DNA of 64,000 bases from Vicinamibacterales bacterium (GTDB lineage Bacteria > Acidobacteriota > Vicinamibacteria > Vicinamibacterales > Fen-181). Each line of letters begins with the position of its first letter. Position 1 is the stretch's first letter. Of the stretch, positions 8,438 through 20,134 are shown in pieces. The stretch lies in assembly GCA_036504215.1 (NCBI GenBank), contig DASXVO010000035.1, positions 62,001-126,000 on the forward strand, written 5' to 3'. Position numbers and translations under genes: made by a program. Under the pieces are notes generated by a model. The model was not told where the DNA came from, did not search any database, and worked only from the letters and a program-made list of their open reading frames with translations.

Positions 8438-10498
8438 GTGGCACTGGCCAGGGAGAAACCAGTTACCTCTTCATCGCCGTCTGCATTCGGCCGCTTCCGT
8501 GTCGTGCACCAGGTTGGTGCCGGCGTGCTGGGCCCCGTCTTTCGTGCCTACGACCCGGAGGCCGATCGCGCGGTGGCCGTCAAGTCGTTTCCGCTCGACA
8601 TCACCCCGGAACAAGCCCGCGAGCTGGCCACCGAACTGGAACGTCTCGTCGGTCCAGGACTGACGCACCCGTCGATCATCACGCCGCTCGCCGCCGGAGT
8701 CGACGGCGCCACGGCGTACCTCGTCGAACAGTTTTTCGTCGCCGAATCGCTCGACGTCGCGCTGAAGCAATACGGCCCCGCCCCGGTTCCCGACACCCTC
8801 CGACTGGTCGGCCAACTCGCCGCCGCTCTCGATTTTGCGTCCGCCGCGGGAGTCCACCATGGCGCGATCCACCCGCGTGACATCCTCGTCGCTCCGCATG
8901 AAGTGAGGTTGACCGGTCTCGGCGTCGTTGGCGCTCTCGAGCGGATCGGGTACCGCCCGAGCGTGCGCCGGCCGTACGCCGCGCCCGAGCGCAGGGACCC
9001 GAGGACCTGGGGAACACCGGCCGACATCTTCTCCCTCGCGTGCATCGCGTTCGAATTGCTGACTGGCCGCCGCCCGTCGGCGACTGGCGGGCTGCAGGCG
9101 CCTGACGTGGAGGCGATCACCGCGGCCGACCACGTGGCCCTCACCGAGGTGTTCGCCCGCGCGTTGAGCGTGACTCCGGAGGACCGATTCCCGACCGCGC
9201 TGGCCTTCGCAGCCGCCCTCAAGCACGCGCTCACCGGTGAACCGCTGCAGCCGGCTCCCGTGCCTGACACCGCTCCGGTGGCCGAACCGGTCGTCGTGGC
9301 GACGTCCGACAGCGGCTTGCCAGACGACCTCCAACTCGCTGCGCCGATTGGATCCGATCGAGGTGAGGATGAGATCGCCGCGGCCATGAAACGGGCCGAT
9401 GACGTGCCCGCACGTCCGCCGCGTGAGCCGCTCGACCTGACGAAGGCCGACCGGCCCTCGAAGCCGGACAGGAAGCGGCGTCCGCCGAGCCCGACGCCGC
9501 TGCCGATCTATCTCGACACCCAGTTTCCGGAACCGGAGCCCACCGTCAGGATGGGCCCCGTGAGCTACGCGCCGCCAATGGCTGCAGCGCCGGCCGTTCC
9601 GGAATCGCCGGTTGAACCGGCGGCACCGGTTGCGGCCGAGCCGGCCGACCAACCGACCGTGGTCGCGGTGCCGACAATGGGTTCCCCCGCGCGACCGACC
9701 GATCTCCCTCCCCTCGAATTGCGGCCACCGGCCGCGCCGGAGCCACGCGTGTCGACTGTTGACGACCCGTTCTCTGTGCCGGAGACTCCGCCCATGGATC
9801 CACGGCCGACGGGTTCGGAGAGCTCACGCTCGCCGATGCCGATTGGAGCCCTGGCCGCCACGCTGGTCGTTGGCATACTGCTCGGGTCGGTGGGTGGGTA
9901 TCTGTTCGGCACGCGGACCCACTCGAGGCCAAGCGTCACCTCGTCGCCAGCAAATGTGCCAGCGGCGACGGTCGCCGCCGGAGGACGGGCCGCATCGACG
10001 CCGGCGACGCCCGTCCCGGCCGAGCCGCCCGCGCCGACGGCCGCCAGCGGTGCTGTCGCGACGACACCACGCCCGGTCGGACCTGGGAGTCCGGCAACGG
10101 CGTCCACGGCGACGACCGCGGCTCCAGCCAGGGCCCAGCCGAATCAACTGTCGGCCCTGGAACGTCGCCGTCAGGCGCGGCTCCTGGCCCGCAAGAACGC
10201 GGCAGAGCGGGCGGCGGTCAACGCCGAGCCGCGGGCGGTTGCCAAGCAGCCAAGTGCCAGGACGCAGACCTTCGAGGGGCCGCTCGACATCGTGTCGCGG
10301 CCTCCCGGCGCGCAGGTGATGCTGGACGGGCATCCGGTCGGCACGACGCCGTTGGCGCTCAAGGCCGTCACGGCAGGATCCCATGCCGTGCGGCTGGAGC
10401 TGCCGGGATATGGGGTGTGGTCCGCGTCCGTCCGGGTCGTCGCCGGGGCGAAGACCCGAGTCACGGCGTCGCTCGAGCAGCGGCGCCCGGGAGGGTAG
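8438..10498 (+). CDS. Membrane-anchored pseudokinase with C-terminal PEGA domain
   Basis: The 686-residue protein has a Hanks-type kinase fold at residues ~18-270: a glycine loop (VGAGVLGPVF), the VAVK lysine (K49), the APE-like segment YAAPER and the helix-F Asp in DIFSLACIAFELLTGR. However, both catalytic aspartates are gone: the HRD loop reads HGAIHPRDIL (D replaced by A143) and the DFG motif reads GLG (D replaced by G160). A Pro-rich linker leads to one membrane segment (about 468-490), an extracytoplasmic low-complexity stretch and a PEGA domain (about 613-683, IVSRPPGAQVMLDGHPVG). It starts with GTG; GAGGAG lies only 3 nt before it. It ends 12 nt before carA. The role is probably scaffold or sensor rather than phosphotransfer. 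Confidence 0.82.
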   Translation: MALAREKPVTSSSPSAFGRFRVVHQVGAGVLGPVFRAYDPEADRAVAVKSFPLDITPEQARELATELERLVGPGLTHPSIITPLAAGVDGATAYLVEQFFVAESLDVALKQYGPAPVPDTLRLVGQLAAALDFASAAGVHHGAIHPRDILVAPHEVRLTGLGVVGALERIGYRPSVRRPYAAPERRDPRTWGTPADIFSLACIAFELLTGRRPSATGGLQAPDVEAITAADHVALTEVFARALSVTPEDRFPTALAFAAALKHALTGEPLQPAPVPDTAPVAEPVVVATSDSGLPDDLQLAAPIGSDRGEDEIAAAMKRADDVPARPPREPLDLTKADRPSKPDRKRRPPSPTPLPIYLDTQFPEPEPTVRMGPVSYAPPMAAAPAVPESPVEPAAPVAAEPADQPTVVAVPTMGSPARPTDLPPLELRPPAAPEPRVSTVDDPFSVPETPPMDPRPTGSESSRSPMPIGALAATLVVGILLGSVGGYLFGTRTHSRPSVTSSPANVPAATVAAGGRAASTPATPVPAEPPAPTAASGAVATTPRPVGPGSPATASTATTAAPARAQPNQLSALERRRQARLLARKNAAERAAVNAEPRAVAKQPSARTQTFEGPLDIVSRPPGAQVMLDGHPVGTTPLALKAVTAGSHAVRLELPGYGVWSASVRVVAGAKTRVTASLEQRRPGG

Positions 10499-10510
10499 GA
10501 GCATGAACCG

Positions 10511-11692
10511 ATGACAGAACGCCGCGCCATGCTGGCGCTCGAGGACGGCACCTGCCTCGAGGGCATCGCGTGCGGCGCCGATGGCGTCACCTCTGGTGAG
10601 GTCGTGTTCAACACGAGCATGACCGGCTACCAGGAGATCCTCACCGATCCTTCCTACGCCGGACAGATCATCACGATGACGTGCCCCGAGATGGGGAACT
10701 ACGGCACGACGCCACTCGATGCCGAGTCCCGCCGGGTGTCAGCTGCAGGCTTCATCGTCCGGCAGGCGTCGCCCGTTGCCAGCAACTGGCGGTCCGCTGC
10801 CTCGCTCCAGGATTTCCTCACCGCTCATCACATTGTCGGGCTGGCCGGGATCGACACGCGTTCGCTGACGCGTCGATTGCGGTCGGGGGGCGTGCTGCGT
10901 GGAGCGATCGGGACGGGTGATGCCGACCTCGCGACGCTGGTCGAGCGCGCCCGGACGACGCCTCCAATGGCTGGTGCGGATCTCGTCGGTGACGTGACGT
11001 GCCCCGAGGCCTTCGACGTCGGCGCGATCGGCACGTGGCCGCAGGGCGGGGATGCCGGCGGCGTGGTGACCGACCCGTCGTTCATCCTGCCGGTTGCAGG
11101 GCCGAAGCGCGAGGCGGGCGCCAGGCGTCCATTCGTGGCGGCCTACGACTTTGGGATGAAGTGGAACATCGTGAGGCGATTGGCCGCCAACGGCTGCCGC
11201 GTGCGGGTGTTTCCGGCGGGCACTCCCGCGGCCGATCTGATCGCCCTGCGACCCGACGGATTCTTCCTCAGCAACGGTCCCGGTGATCCGGCGGCGTTGA
11301 CCTACGTCGTGGACAACGTGCGCAGCGTGCTGGCGGCGGGCGTTCCGATCTTCGGGATTTGCCTCGGCCACCAGGTGCTGGCGCTCGCGCTGGGCGGCCG
11401 GACGTTCAAGCTGAAGTTCGGGCACCGGGGCGCCAACCATCCGGTCAAGGATCTCGAGACCGGCCGCGTCGAGATTACGTCGCAGAACCACGGATTTGCG
11501 GTGGAGGCGGAGTCGCTGCCGCCCGACGTGGTCGTGACGCACCGCAGCCTGTACGACGGCACGATTGAAGGGCTGCGCCACCGCGATCGCCCGGTGTTCT
11601 CCGTCCAGTACCACCCGGAAGCCTCTCCAGGCCCGCACGACGCGGACTACCTGTTCGGCCGATTCCTCGCGGCGATGGGCGTCGCGTACTGA
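10511..11692 (+). CDS. carA: Carbamoyl-phosphate synthase small subunit (glutaminase)
   Basis: CarA releases ammonia from glutamine and channels it to CarB to make carbamoyl phosphate for arginine and pyrimidine synthesis. The 393-residue protein has the N-terminal CPSase small-chain domain ([20 protein letters not shown]) and a class I glutamine amidotransferase domain with the nucleophile Cys in [16 protein letters not shown] and the His/Glu pair in [17 protein letters not shown]. The ATG at 10511 is used; a short upstream ATG at 10503 terminates immediately in another frame. It is followed directly by carB. Confidence 0.97.
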   Translation: MTERRAMLALEDGTCLEGIACGADGVTSGEVVFNTSMTGYQEILTDPSYAGQIITMTCPEMGNYGTTPLDAESRRVSAAGFIVRQASPVASNWRSAASLQDFLTAHHIVGLAGIDTRSLTRRLRSGGVLRGAIGTGDADLATLVERARTTPPMAGADLVGDVTCPEAFDVGAIGTWPQGGDAGGVVTDPSFILPVAGPKREAGARRPFVAAYDFGMKWNIVRRLAANGCRVRVFPAGTPAADLIALRPDGFFLSNGPGDPAALTYVVDNVRSVLAAGVPIFGICLGHQVLALALGGRTFKLKFGHRGANHPVKDLETGRVEITSQNHGFAVEAESLPPDVVVTHRSLYDGTIEGLRHRDRPVFSVQYHPEASPGPHDADYLFGRFLAAMGVAY

Positions 11693-11701
11693 TTGAGGGA
11701 C

Positions 11702-14944
<3,243 letters not shown>

Positions 14945-15114
14945 GACGCTGACGGCAGAAACCTCACCACGCGCAACGTCGCCTCGAGTCTCCCGCCCGG
15001 GACCGAACGGACGCCAGGCGCCCAACCGCTGATATTACCTGCAATTCGGCCCAACGCGCCCGGAGTCTGCGCCCTCCAAGTCCGCCTCGGCACCCCGCTT
15101 GCCCACGTTCGGGC

Positions 15115-17712
15115 ATGACCGTTCCCGCCGCTCTTCCCGCGCTGGCCGTTCTCCTCGGCGCCGCCCTTGGTACGTTCGGCGCCAGCCCGTCGCCGGGCTG
15201 GGCGCTTGGTGTCTCGGTCGTCGCCCTGGCCGTGGCCGGCATGGCGTTCGGGATGGGGCCTTCCGGACGCGCAGGCCGACGTGGGCGCCAACTCTTCGCC
15301 CCCTCGGTCTGTATCGTGTTCCTCATGGTGGCCTCGACGCTGGCCGGCGACGCCGCCCGATCCGCCAGACATCCGCCGCTGCGCGAGGCGCTGCCCGATT
15401 CCGTCCTGTCGGACCCGGTGACGCTCGAGGGCGAACTCCGGGAGGATGCCGCGGTCGGAGAGCGGGGCGTCAACCTCGCGCTGGCGGTGGATCGAGTGCG
15501 CCGAACCGGATTCGACCGGGCGGCACCAGGTGGCGTGCGTCTGACGGTCGGGGGCGAGTTGGCGATCGGGCAGGCGCGCGCCTGGCGTGCGGGCCGGCGC
15601 GTTCGTGTCGCGGCCCTGCTGCGCGAACCGGGACGGTTCCAGGATCCGGGCGTCCCAGACAGCCGGGCCGCTCTCGCACGGAAAGGCGTCGTGCTGATTG
15701 GTTCGGTCAAGAGTGCAGGGCTGGTGGACGTGCTGGCGCCCGGGGGATGGGTGGCGGAGACGGCCGCAGAGGTGCGCCGCCTGACGCGGGCTGCCGTGGT
15801 GCGACATGTCGGGTCCCACAGTCCGCGCTCGGCCGCCATCGTCGTCGCCATCCTGATCGGCGACCGCGTCGGGCTGGAGGAGGAGGTGCAGCGGCGGCTG
15901 CAGGAGGCGGGGACGTATCACGTGATTGCGATCTCGGGTGGAAACATTGCGATCCTCGCGGGCGTGCTGCTCGCGTTCTTCCGCCTTGCTCGGCTGGGTC
16001 CCCGGTTGGGGTGTTGGTTGACGATGGCCGTGCTCGTCGGGTACGCGGAGATTGTCGGTGGCGGAGCCTCGGTCGTCCGCGCCACGCTGATGGGGTGCAC
16101 CTACCTTCTCGCGCGCCAGGCTGACCATCGCAGCGCGCCGGTGAATGCCCTTGCCGTGTCGTGCGCAGTGATTCTGTTCGTGACACCAGCGTCGGTCGCG
16201 GACGTCGCCTTCTGGCTGACGTTCGGCGCCACGCTGGGGATTCTCATTGGTGTGGGCCGCATGGGGAAGCGGCTGCCGCGGCCGTTGTGGATCCGTGTGC
16301 CCGTGGGGCTGCTGTTGACGTCGATCTGTGCCGAACTCGCGCTCTTCCCGGTGGGTGCGCTTTCGTTCGCGCGGGTGACGTTTGCCGGTCTCGTTCTGAA
16401 CTTCCTCGCCATTCCTCTGATGGGCGTCGCGCAGGTGGCGGGAATGCTGGTGCTGCCGCTGTCGGCGGTCAGCCAGACAGTCGCGGGGCTGGCGGGATAC
16501 CTGGCTCATCTTGGCGCCGACGGTCTGGTCAGATCGGCGACGCTCGTGGACTACGCTCCGTGGTCGTCCTACCGGCTGCCACCGCCGGGTCTGTTCGTGG
16601 TCTTTGGCTACTACCTGGGATGGACCATGTGGTTGTGGCTGCGGTCACCCACGGCCGTCGCGGTGCGCGGGCGATGGCGCCGCGTCATGTCCCGTCTGGC
16701 GGCCGCGGCGATTGTCGGGTGTGGGCTGTGGGTGCTCGTCGAGCCCATGACGCTCCTGTGGCCAGGGGTCAGCGGGCGGTTGCGGGTCACCGTGCTCGAT
16801 GTGGGCCACGGTGACGCCATCCTCGTGCAACTGCCGGACCGTCGCAGTGTGCTCGTGGACGCCGGCGGATCGATGACGGGCGGGTCGTTCGACCTCGGCG
16901 GACGAGTGGTGGCGCCGGCCCTCTGGTCGCTTGGAACGCGCCGGCTCGACGCGCTGGTGATATCGCACGCCGACCCTGACCACATCGGCGGAGCCGCGTC
17001 GATTCTGCGCGACTTCCGGCCACGCGAGATCTGGGAGGCTGTGCCGGTGGCGAAGTCACCTCTCTGGCAGGCTCTGCGCCGCGACGCGGACGGAGCGCGG
17101 ATTGCCTGGCACAGCAGGCACGCAGGCGACGTTGTCGTGCTCGGTGATGTCCGCTGCCGGGTCTGGCACCCGCCACCGCCCGAGTGGGAACGGCCACGGC
17201 CGAGGAACGACGACTCGCTGGTGATGGAACTCGAGTACGGCGAGGTATCGATCGTGTTGCCGGGCGACATCGGACGTCCGGTCGAGTCGGTGCTCGCGCG
17301 CGAGTCGTGGCCGCGTCGGCTGCGCGTGCTCAAGGTCCCGCATCACGGCAGCGCGACGTCGAGCCTGCCCGAGTTCCTGGGTGGCCTCGCACCGACACTG
17401 GCGATCCTGAGCGCGGGGGCCACGACGAAGGTGAGCGACGACGTGCTGCGCCGCTACACGGAGCTTGGCGCGACGATGCTGCGAACCGACGTCGACGGCG
17501 CCATCACGCTGGAGACGGACGGGCGGACGATCACCGTCACGACGTTCACGGGGAGACGGCTCTCCGTCGATGGCACCACAAAGAACACGAAGGTCACAAA
17601 GGGCGTCGAGCGTGTTGACAGTACCAGGCGGTCGGTCGGCCTGCAGCCGACCGCGCGAAAGACCGGACGGAACTGCTGTCCGGCCCTCGGCAACAGGAGT
17701 TCACACCGATGA
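15115..17712 (+). CDS. comEC: ComEC/Rec2 family DNA uptake channel
   Basis: ComEC is the inner-membrane channel through which single-stranded DNA enters during natural transformation. The 865-residue protein has hydrophobic N-terminal segments, a DUF4131-like region, the Competence domain with the signature HVIAISGGNIAILAGVLLAF (about residues 268-287) and multiple membrane helices, then a metallo-beta-lactamase-like domain (VTVLDVGHGDAILVQLPD, VISHADPDHIGGA, VPHHGSATSS). The conserved part ends near residue 818 (TITVTTFTG). The last ~45 residues are encoded by an intergenic-type repeat (from 17576) and look like accidental extension. Its stop overlaps the next start (ATGA). Confidence 0.93.
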   Translation: MTVPAALPALAVLLGAALGTFGASPSPGWALGVSVVALAVAGMAFGMGPSGRAGRRGRQLFAPSVCIVFLMVASTLAGDAARSARHPPLREALPDSVLSDPVTLEGELREDAAVGERGVNLALAVDRVRRTGFDRAAPGGVRLTVGGELAIGQARAWRAGRRVRVAALLREPGRFQDPGVPDSRAALARKGVVLIGSVKSAGLVDVLAPGGWVAETAAEVRRLTRAAVVRHVGSHSPRSAAIVVAILIGDRVGLEEEVQRRLQEAGTYHVIAISGGNIAILAGVLLAFFRLARLGPRLGCWLTMAVLVGYAEIVGGGASVVRATLMGCTYLLARQADHRSAPVNALAVSCAVILFVTPASVADVAFWLTFGATLGILIGVGRMGKRLPRPLWIRVPVGLLLTSICAELALFPVGALSFARVTFAGLVLNFLAIPLMGVAQVAGMLVLPLSAVSQTVAGLAGYLAHLGADGLVRSATLVDYAPWSSYRLPPPGLFVVFGYYLGWTMWLWLRSPTAVAVRGRWRRVMSRLAAAAIVGCGLWVLVEPMTLLWPGVSGRLRVTVLDVGHGDAILVQLPDRRSVLVDAGGSMTGGSFDLGGRVVAPALWSLGTRRLDALVISHADPDHIGGAASILRDFRPREIWEAVPVAKSPLWQALRRDADGARIAWHSRHAGDVVVLGDVRCRVWHPPPPEWERPRPRNDDSLVMELEYGEVSIVLPGDIGRPVESVLARESWPRRLRVLKVPHHGSATSSLPEFLGGLAPTLAILSAGATTKVSDDVLRRYTELGATMLRTDVDGAITLETDGRTITVTTFTGRRLSVDGTTKNTKVTKGVERVDSTRRSVGLQPTARKTGRNCCPALGNRSSHR
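17576..17602 (+). repeat. Left copy of a CCACAAAG...GTCACAAAG repeat flanking the GxxExxY gene
   Basis: The 27-nt stretch begins CCACAAAG and ends GTCACAAAGG. An inverted, slightly shorter copy lies on the other side of the GxxExxY gene at 18117-18137. The left copy is inside the comEC reading frame and encodes its Thr/Lys-rich tail (TTKNTKVTKG). Confidence 0.7.
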
Positions 17713-18098
17713 GCACATCACCCGTCGCTCCAGACATCGAGCTTCTCGGCCGGCGCGTCATCGGATGCGCGCTCACCGTGCACCGCGCGCTGGGCCCCGG
17801 GTTCCTGGAGCGGATCTACCGGCAGGCGATGATGCTCGAGCTGGAGGCCTGCGGCATCGGCTTTCAGTGCGAGCAGCCGGCGGTCGTCGTCTACCGGGGG
17901 CAGCCGCTGTCGGGACAGCGGATTGACCTCGTGGTCGAAGGGCTGATTATCGTCGAGTTGAAGGCCGTGAGCGCCATCGAACCCATCCACGTGGCGCAGG
18001 TGTTGTCGTATTTGAAGACGACAGGGCTGCGGTTGGGGTTGCTGATCAACTTCCACGAGACGCTGTTGAAGAACGGGATCCGCCGTCTCGTGCTGTGA
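17709..18098 (+). CDS. GxxExxY protein (PDDEXK_3-type nuclease-like)
   Basis: A 129-residue protein of the GxxExxY family, whose function is unproven; the fold is assigned to the PD-(D/E)xK nuclease superfamily (PDDEXK_3). The name-giving motif is G31-FL-E34-RI-Y37 (in GPGFLERIY). The nuclease-like core is visible as D73 in SGQRIDLVVEG followed by E83-L-K85 in IIVELKAV, so the metal-binding D/E/K set is intact. The ATG at 17709 overlaps the comEC stop by 4 nt. The gene sits between two inverted copies of a CACAAAG-rich repeat, which suggests it arrived as a small cassette. Whether it cuts nucleic acid is unknown. Confidence 0.88.
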   Translation: MSTSPVAPDIELLGRRVIGCALTVHRALGPGFLERIYRQAMMLELEACGIGFQCEQPAVVVYRGQPLSGQRIDLVVEGLIIVELKAVSAIEPIHVAQVLSYLKTTGLRLGLLINFHETLLKNGIRRLVL

Positions 18099-18116
18099 CA
18101 GGAGTCCGCGTGGTGT

Positions 18117-18137
18117 GCTTTGTGACCTTTGTGGTTC
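18117..18137 (-). repeat. Right, inverted copy of the CACAAAG repeat flanking the GxxExxY gene
   Basis: Read on the minus strand this gives GAACCACAAAGGTCACAAAG followed by C, matching both ends of the left copy (CCACAAAG and GTCACAAAG) but lacking its middle 9 nt. Together with 17576-17602 it brackets the GxxExxY gene in opposite orientation, about 515 bp apart. A further related stretch (CCACGAAGACCTGTGG on minus) adjoins it at 18137-18152. Confidence 0.7.
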
Positions 18138-18156
18138 CACAGGTCTTCGTGGACCC

Positions 18157-18981
18157 TCAGTCGGGGTGGTCTTCGTTCTCGGTGGTCTTGACGGCTTGCC
18201 ACTCGCGTTCGAGCGTGTCGAGGTCGCGGCCCTGGAGTTGTTCGCCCCTGGCGGCGAAGCGGTGTTCCATTGCGGTGAACCGGCGCGCGAACTTGTCGTC
18301 CGCCGTGCGCAGGGCGGCTTCGGGCTCGATGCCCAGCTTTCGCGACAGGTTGGCGATCGCGAACAGCAAGTCGCCCATCTCCTCCTCGACCCGGGCGCGG
18401 CTGCCGCCGCCCTCCACGGCCTGACGCAGTTCAGCCACTTCCTCTTCGATCTTCGCGAGCACGTCGGTCGCCCGTTCCCAGTCGAACCCGACGGCCGCCG
18501 CGCGGGTGCCCATCTCGAAGGCGCGGGCGAGTGCCGGAAGCGCCTTCGGCACGCCGCCAAGGATCGATTTCGGCGTGTCGCCCGCCGGCGACGCCGCCCG
18601 CTCCTCGGCCTTGACGGCCTCCCATCGGCCGAGCACTTCGTCCGCGGTCTTCGCCTTGGCCGCATCACCGAAGACGTGGGGATGTCGGCGCAGCAGCTTG
18701 TCGGCAATCGACGTCAGCGAGTCGGCCACGGTGAAGTCGCCGGCCTCCGAACACACCTGCGCGAGCAGCACGCCCTCGAAGATGAGGTCGCCAATCTCCT
18801 CGCGCAGTGCCGGCCTGTTGCCTCCGTCAATCGCCTCCAGGACCTCGTACGTTTCCTCGAGTACGAACGGGCGGAGCGTCTCGAGCGTCTGCTCGCGGTC
18901 CCACGGACAGCCGCCCGGGGCGCGCAGGCGGGCGACGATGTCCACAAGACGGGTGAAGGCGGCGCCAGCAGGGTCGGCCAT
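18157..18981 (-). CDS. mazG: Nucleoside triphosphate pyrophosphohydrolase MazG
   Basis: MazG hydrolyses (d)NTPs to monophosphates and pyrophosphate, acting as a house-cleaning enzyme and modulating the stringent response. The 274-residue protein has two tandem MazG domains: the N-terminal one with CPWDREQTLETLRPFVLEE, EVLEAID and EEIGDLIFEGVLLAQVC, ending in LLRRHPHVFGD; the C-terminal one with KIEEEVAELRQAV and EEEMGDLLFAIANLSRKLG, which carries the EExxE/ExxD metal-binding helices. It is convergent with the GxxExxY gene and divergent from the DUF1844 gene. The size matches the E. coli protein. Confidence 0.95.
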   Translation of the reverse strand: MADPAGAAFTRLVDIVARLRAPGGCPWDREQTLETLRPFVLEETYEVLEAIDGGNRPALREEIGDLIFEGVLLAQVCSEAGDFTVADSLTSIADKLLRRHPHVFGDAAKAKTADEVLGRWEAVKAEERAASPAGDTPKSILGGVPKALPALARAFEMGTRAAAVGFDWERATDVLAKIEEEVAELRQAVEGGGSRARVEEEMGDLLFAIANLSRKLGIEPEAALRTADDKFARRFTAMEHRFAARGEQLQGRDLDTLEREWQAVKTTENEDHPD

Positions 18982-19043
18982 GGCCGTATGCTACCATTTC
19001 CATCCGGATGCCCCGGGACCCGGTCCCGGCTTCGAGGGACGCC

Positions 19044-19325
19044 ATGCCGGAACAGCCGACGATTACGTTCAGCCTCTTCGTGCTCTCCCTCTCAGCGAGC
19101 GCCGAGATCCACCTGGGGATATTGCCCCCGCCCGGCGCCGACAAACCGGCTCCGCCGAATCTGAAGGAGGCCGCGCACCTCATCGAGTTGCTGGCGATGC
19201 TTCAGGAGAAGACCGCCAACAACCTCGAGGAGTCGGAAGAGCAACTGCTCGACGCCGTGCTCTACGACCTCCGGATGCGCTACGTCGAGTTGACGGGCGC
19301 AGGGACGACGGCCGAGAAGGACTGA
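19044..19325 (+). CDS. DUF1844 domain protein
   Basis: A small cytoplasmic protein of 93 residues from the ATG at 19044, chosen because GAGGG lies 5 nt upstream and the conserved region starts directly (ITFSLFVLSLSASAEIHLG). The body NLKEAAHLIELLAMLQEKTA and the end LYDLRMRYVEL are typical of DUF1844, a short all-helical domain of unknown function. It overlaps the next gene's start by one base (TGATG) and heads a housekeeping operon that runs through ribF and cysS. No catalytic motif is apparent. Confidence 0.85.
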   Translation: MPEQPTITFSLFVLSLSASAEIHLGILPPPGADKPAPPNLKEAAHLIELLAMLQEKTANNLEESEEQLLDAVLYDLRMRYVELTGAGTTAEKD

Positions 19326-20101
19326 TGCCCAGCGGCCGACTCACCGTTCTTGGATCGGGGACGTCGCACGGAGTGCCCGTCATCGGCTGCCACTGCGAGA
19401 CGTGCACCTCGACGGATCCGCGCGACCAGCGGTGGCGGCCGTCGGTGTTCGTGGAGTTGCCCGGCGGGTGCACGGTGCTCGTCGACACGTCGCCAGATCT
19501 TCGCGCCCAGGCGCTCCGATTCGGCATTGCGCACATCGACGCGATCCTGTTCACGCACCCGCACGCGGATCACCTGCTCGGTCTCGACGAGATCCGTCGC
19601 TACAACGCGATCCAGGGACACGCGATTCCGTGCTACGGCGACGCCGACACCATCAAGGAGGTGCGGCGCGTGTTCGCCTACTCCTTCGCGCCGCGCCAGT
19701 TGGGCGGGGGCGTGCCTCGCCTGAAGCTGTTCGCCCTCGGCGGACCGTTCTCGATCGGCGGAGACGAAGTCGTGCCGATCCCGGTGATGCATGGGACGCT
19801 TCCGATCTACGGCTATCGCTTCGGAGCGTTTGCATACGTGACGGACTGCAGCCAGATCCCCGAGTCGTCGTGGCCGCTGCTCGAGGGCGTCCGGCTGCTC
19901 GTGATCGACGCGCTTCGATATGTGCCGCACCCGACGCATTTCACCGTCGATCAGGCGCTCGAGGCGATCGCACGGCTGCGGCCCGAACGCGCAGTGTTGA
20001 CGCACATTGCTCACGATCTGCGCCACGCCGCCGCCGCTGGCCGGCTGCCGGCGGGCGTCGAGCTGGCATATGATGGGTTGGTACTCGATTTCCCGGCTTG
20101 A
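19325..20101 (+). CDS. MBL-fold metallohydrolase (PhnP/RNase Z-like phosphodiesterase family)
   Basis: The 258-residue protein is a metallo-beta-lactamase-fold hydrolase: LTVLGSGTSHGVPVIGCHCE at the start, metal ligands in LFTHPHADHLLGLDEIRRY (HxHxDH), a later His in VMHGTLPIYGYRFG, an Asp in YVTDCSQIP and His in VLTHIAHDLRH. This arrangement matches the PhnP-like group, which includes phosphoribosyl cyclic phosphodiesterase; the true substrate is not known. No phn genes are near, so a phosphonate role is not supported. It is co-transcribed with the DUF1844 gene (TGATG overlap) and lies 33 nt before ribF. Confidence 0.85.
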   Translation: MPSGRLTVLGSGTSHGVPVIGCHCETCTSTDPRDQRWRPSVFVELPGGCTVLVDTSPDLRAQALRFGIAHIDAILFTHPHADHLLGLDEIRRYNAIQGHAIPCYGDADTIKEVRRVFAYSFAPRQLGGGVPRLKLFALGGPFSIGGDEVVPIPVMHGTLPIYGYRFGAFAYVTDCSQIPESSWPLLEGVRLLVIDALRYVPHPTHFTVDQALEAIARLRPERAVLTHIAHDLRHAAAAGRLPAGVELAYDGLVLDFPA

Positions 20102-20134
20102 ACCTCGAGCCGAGAGCCCAGAGCCCTATCGTTG

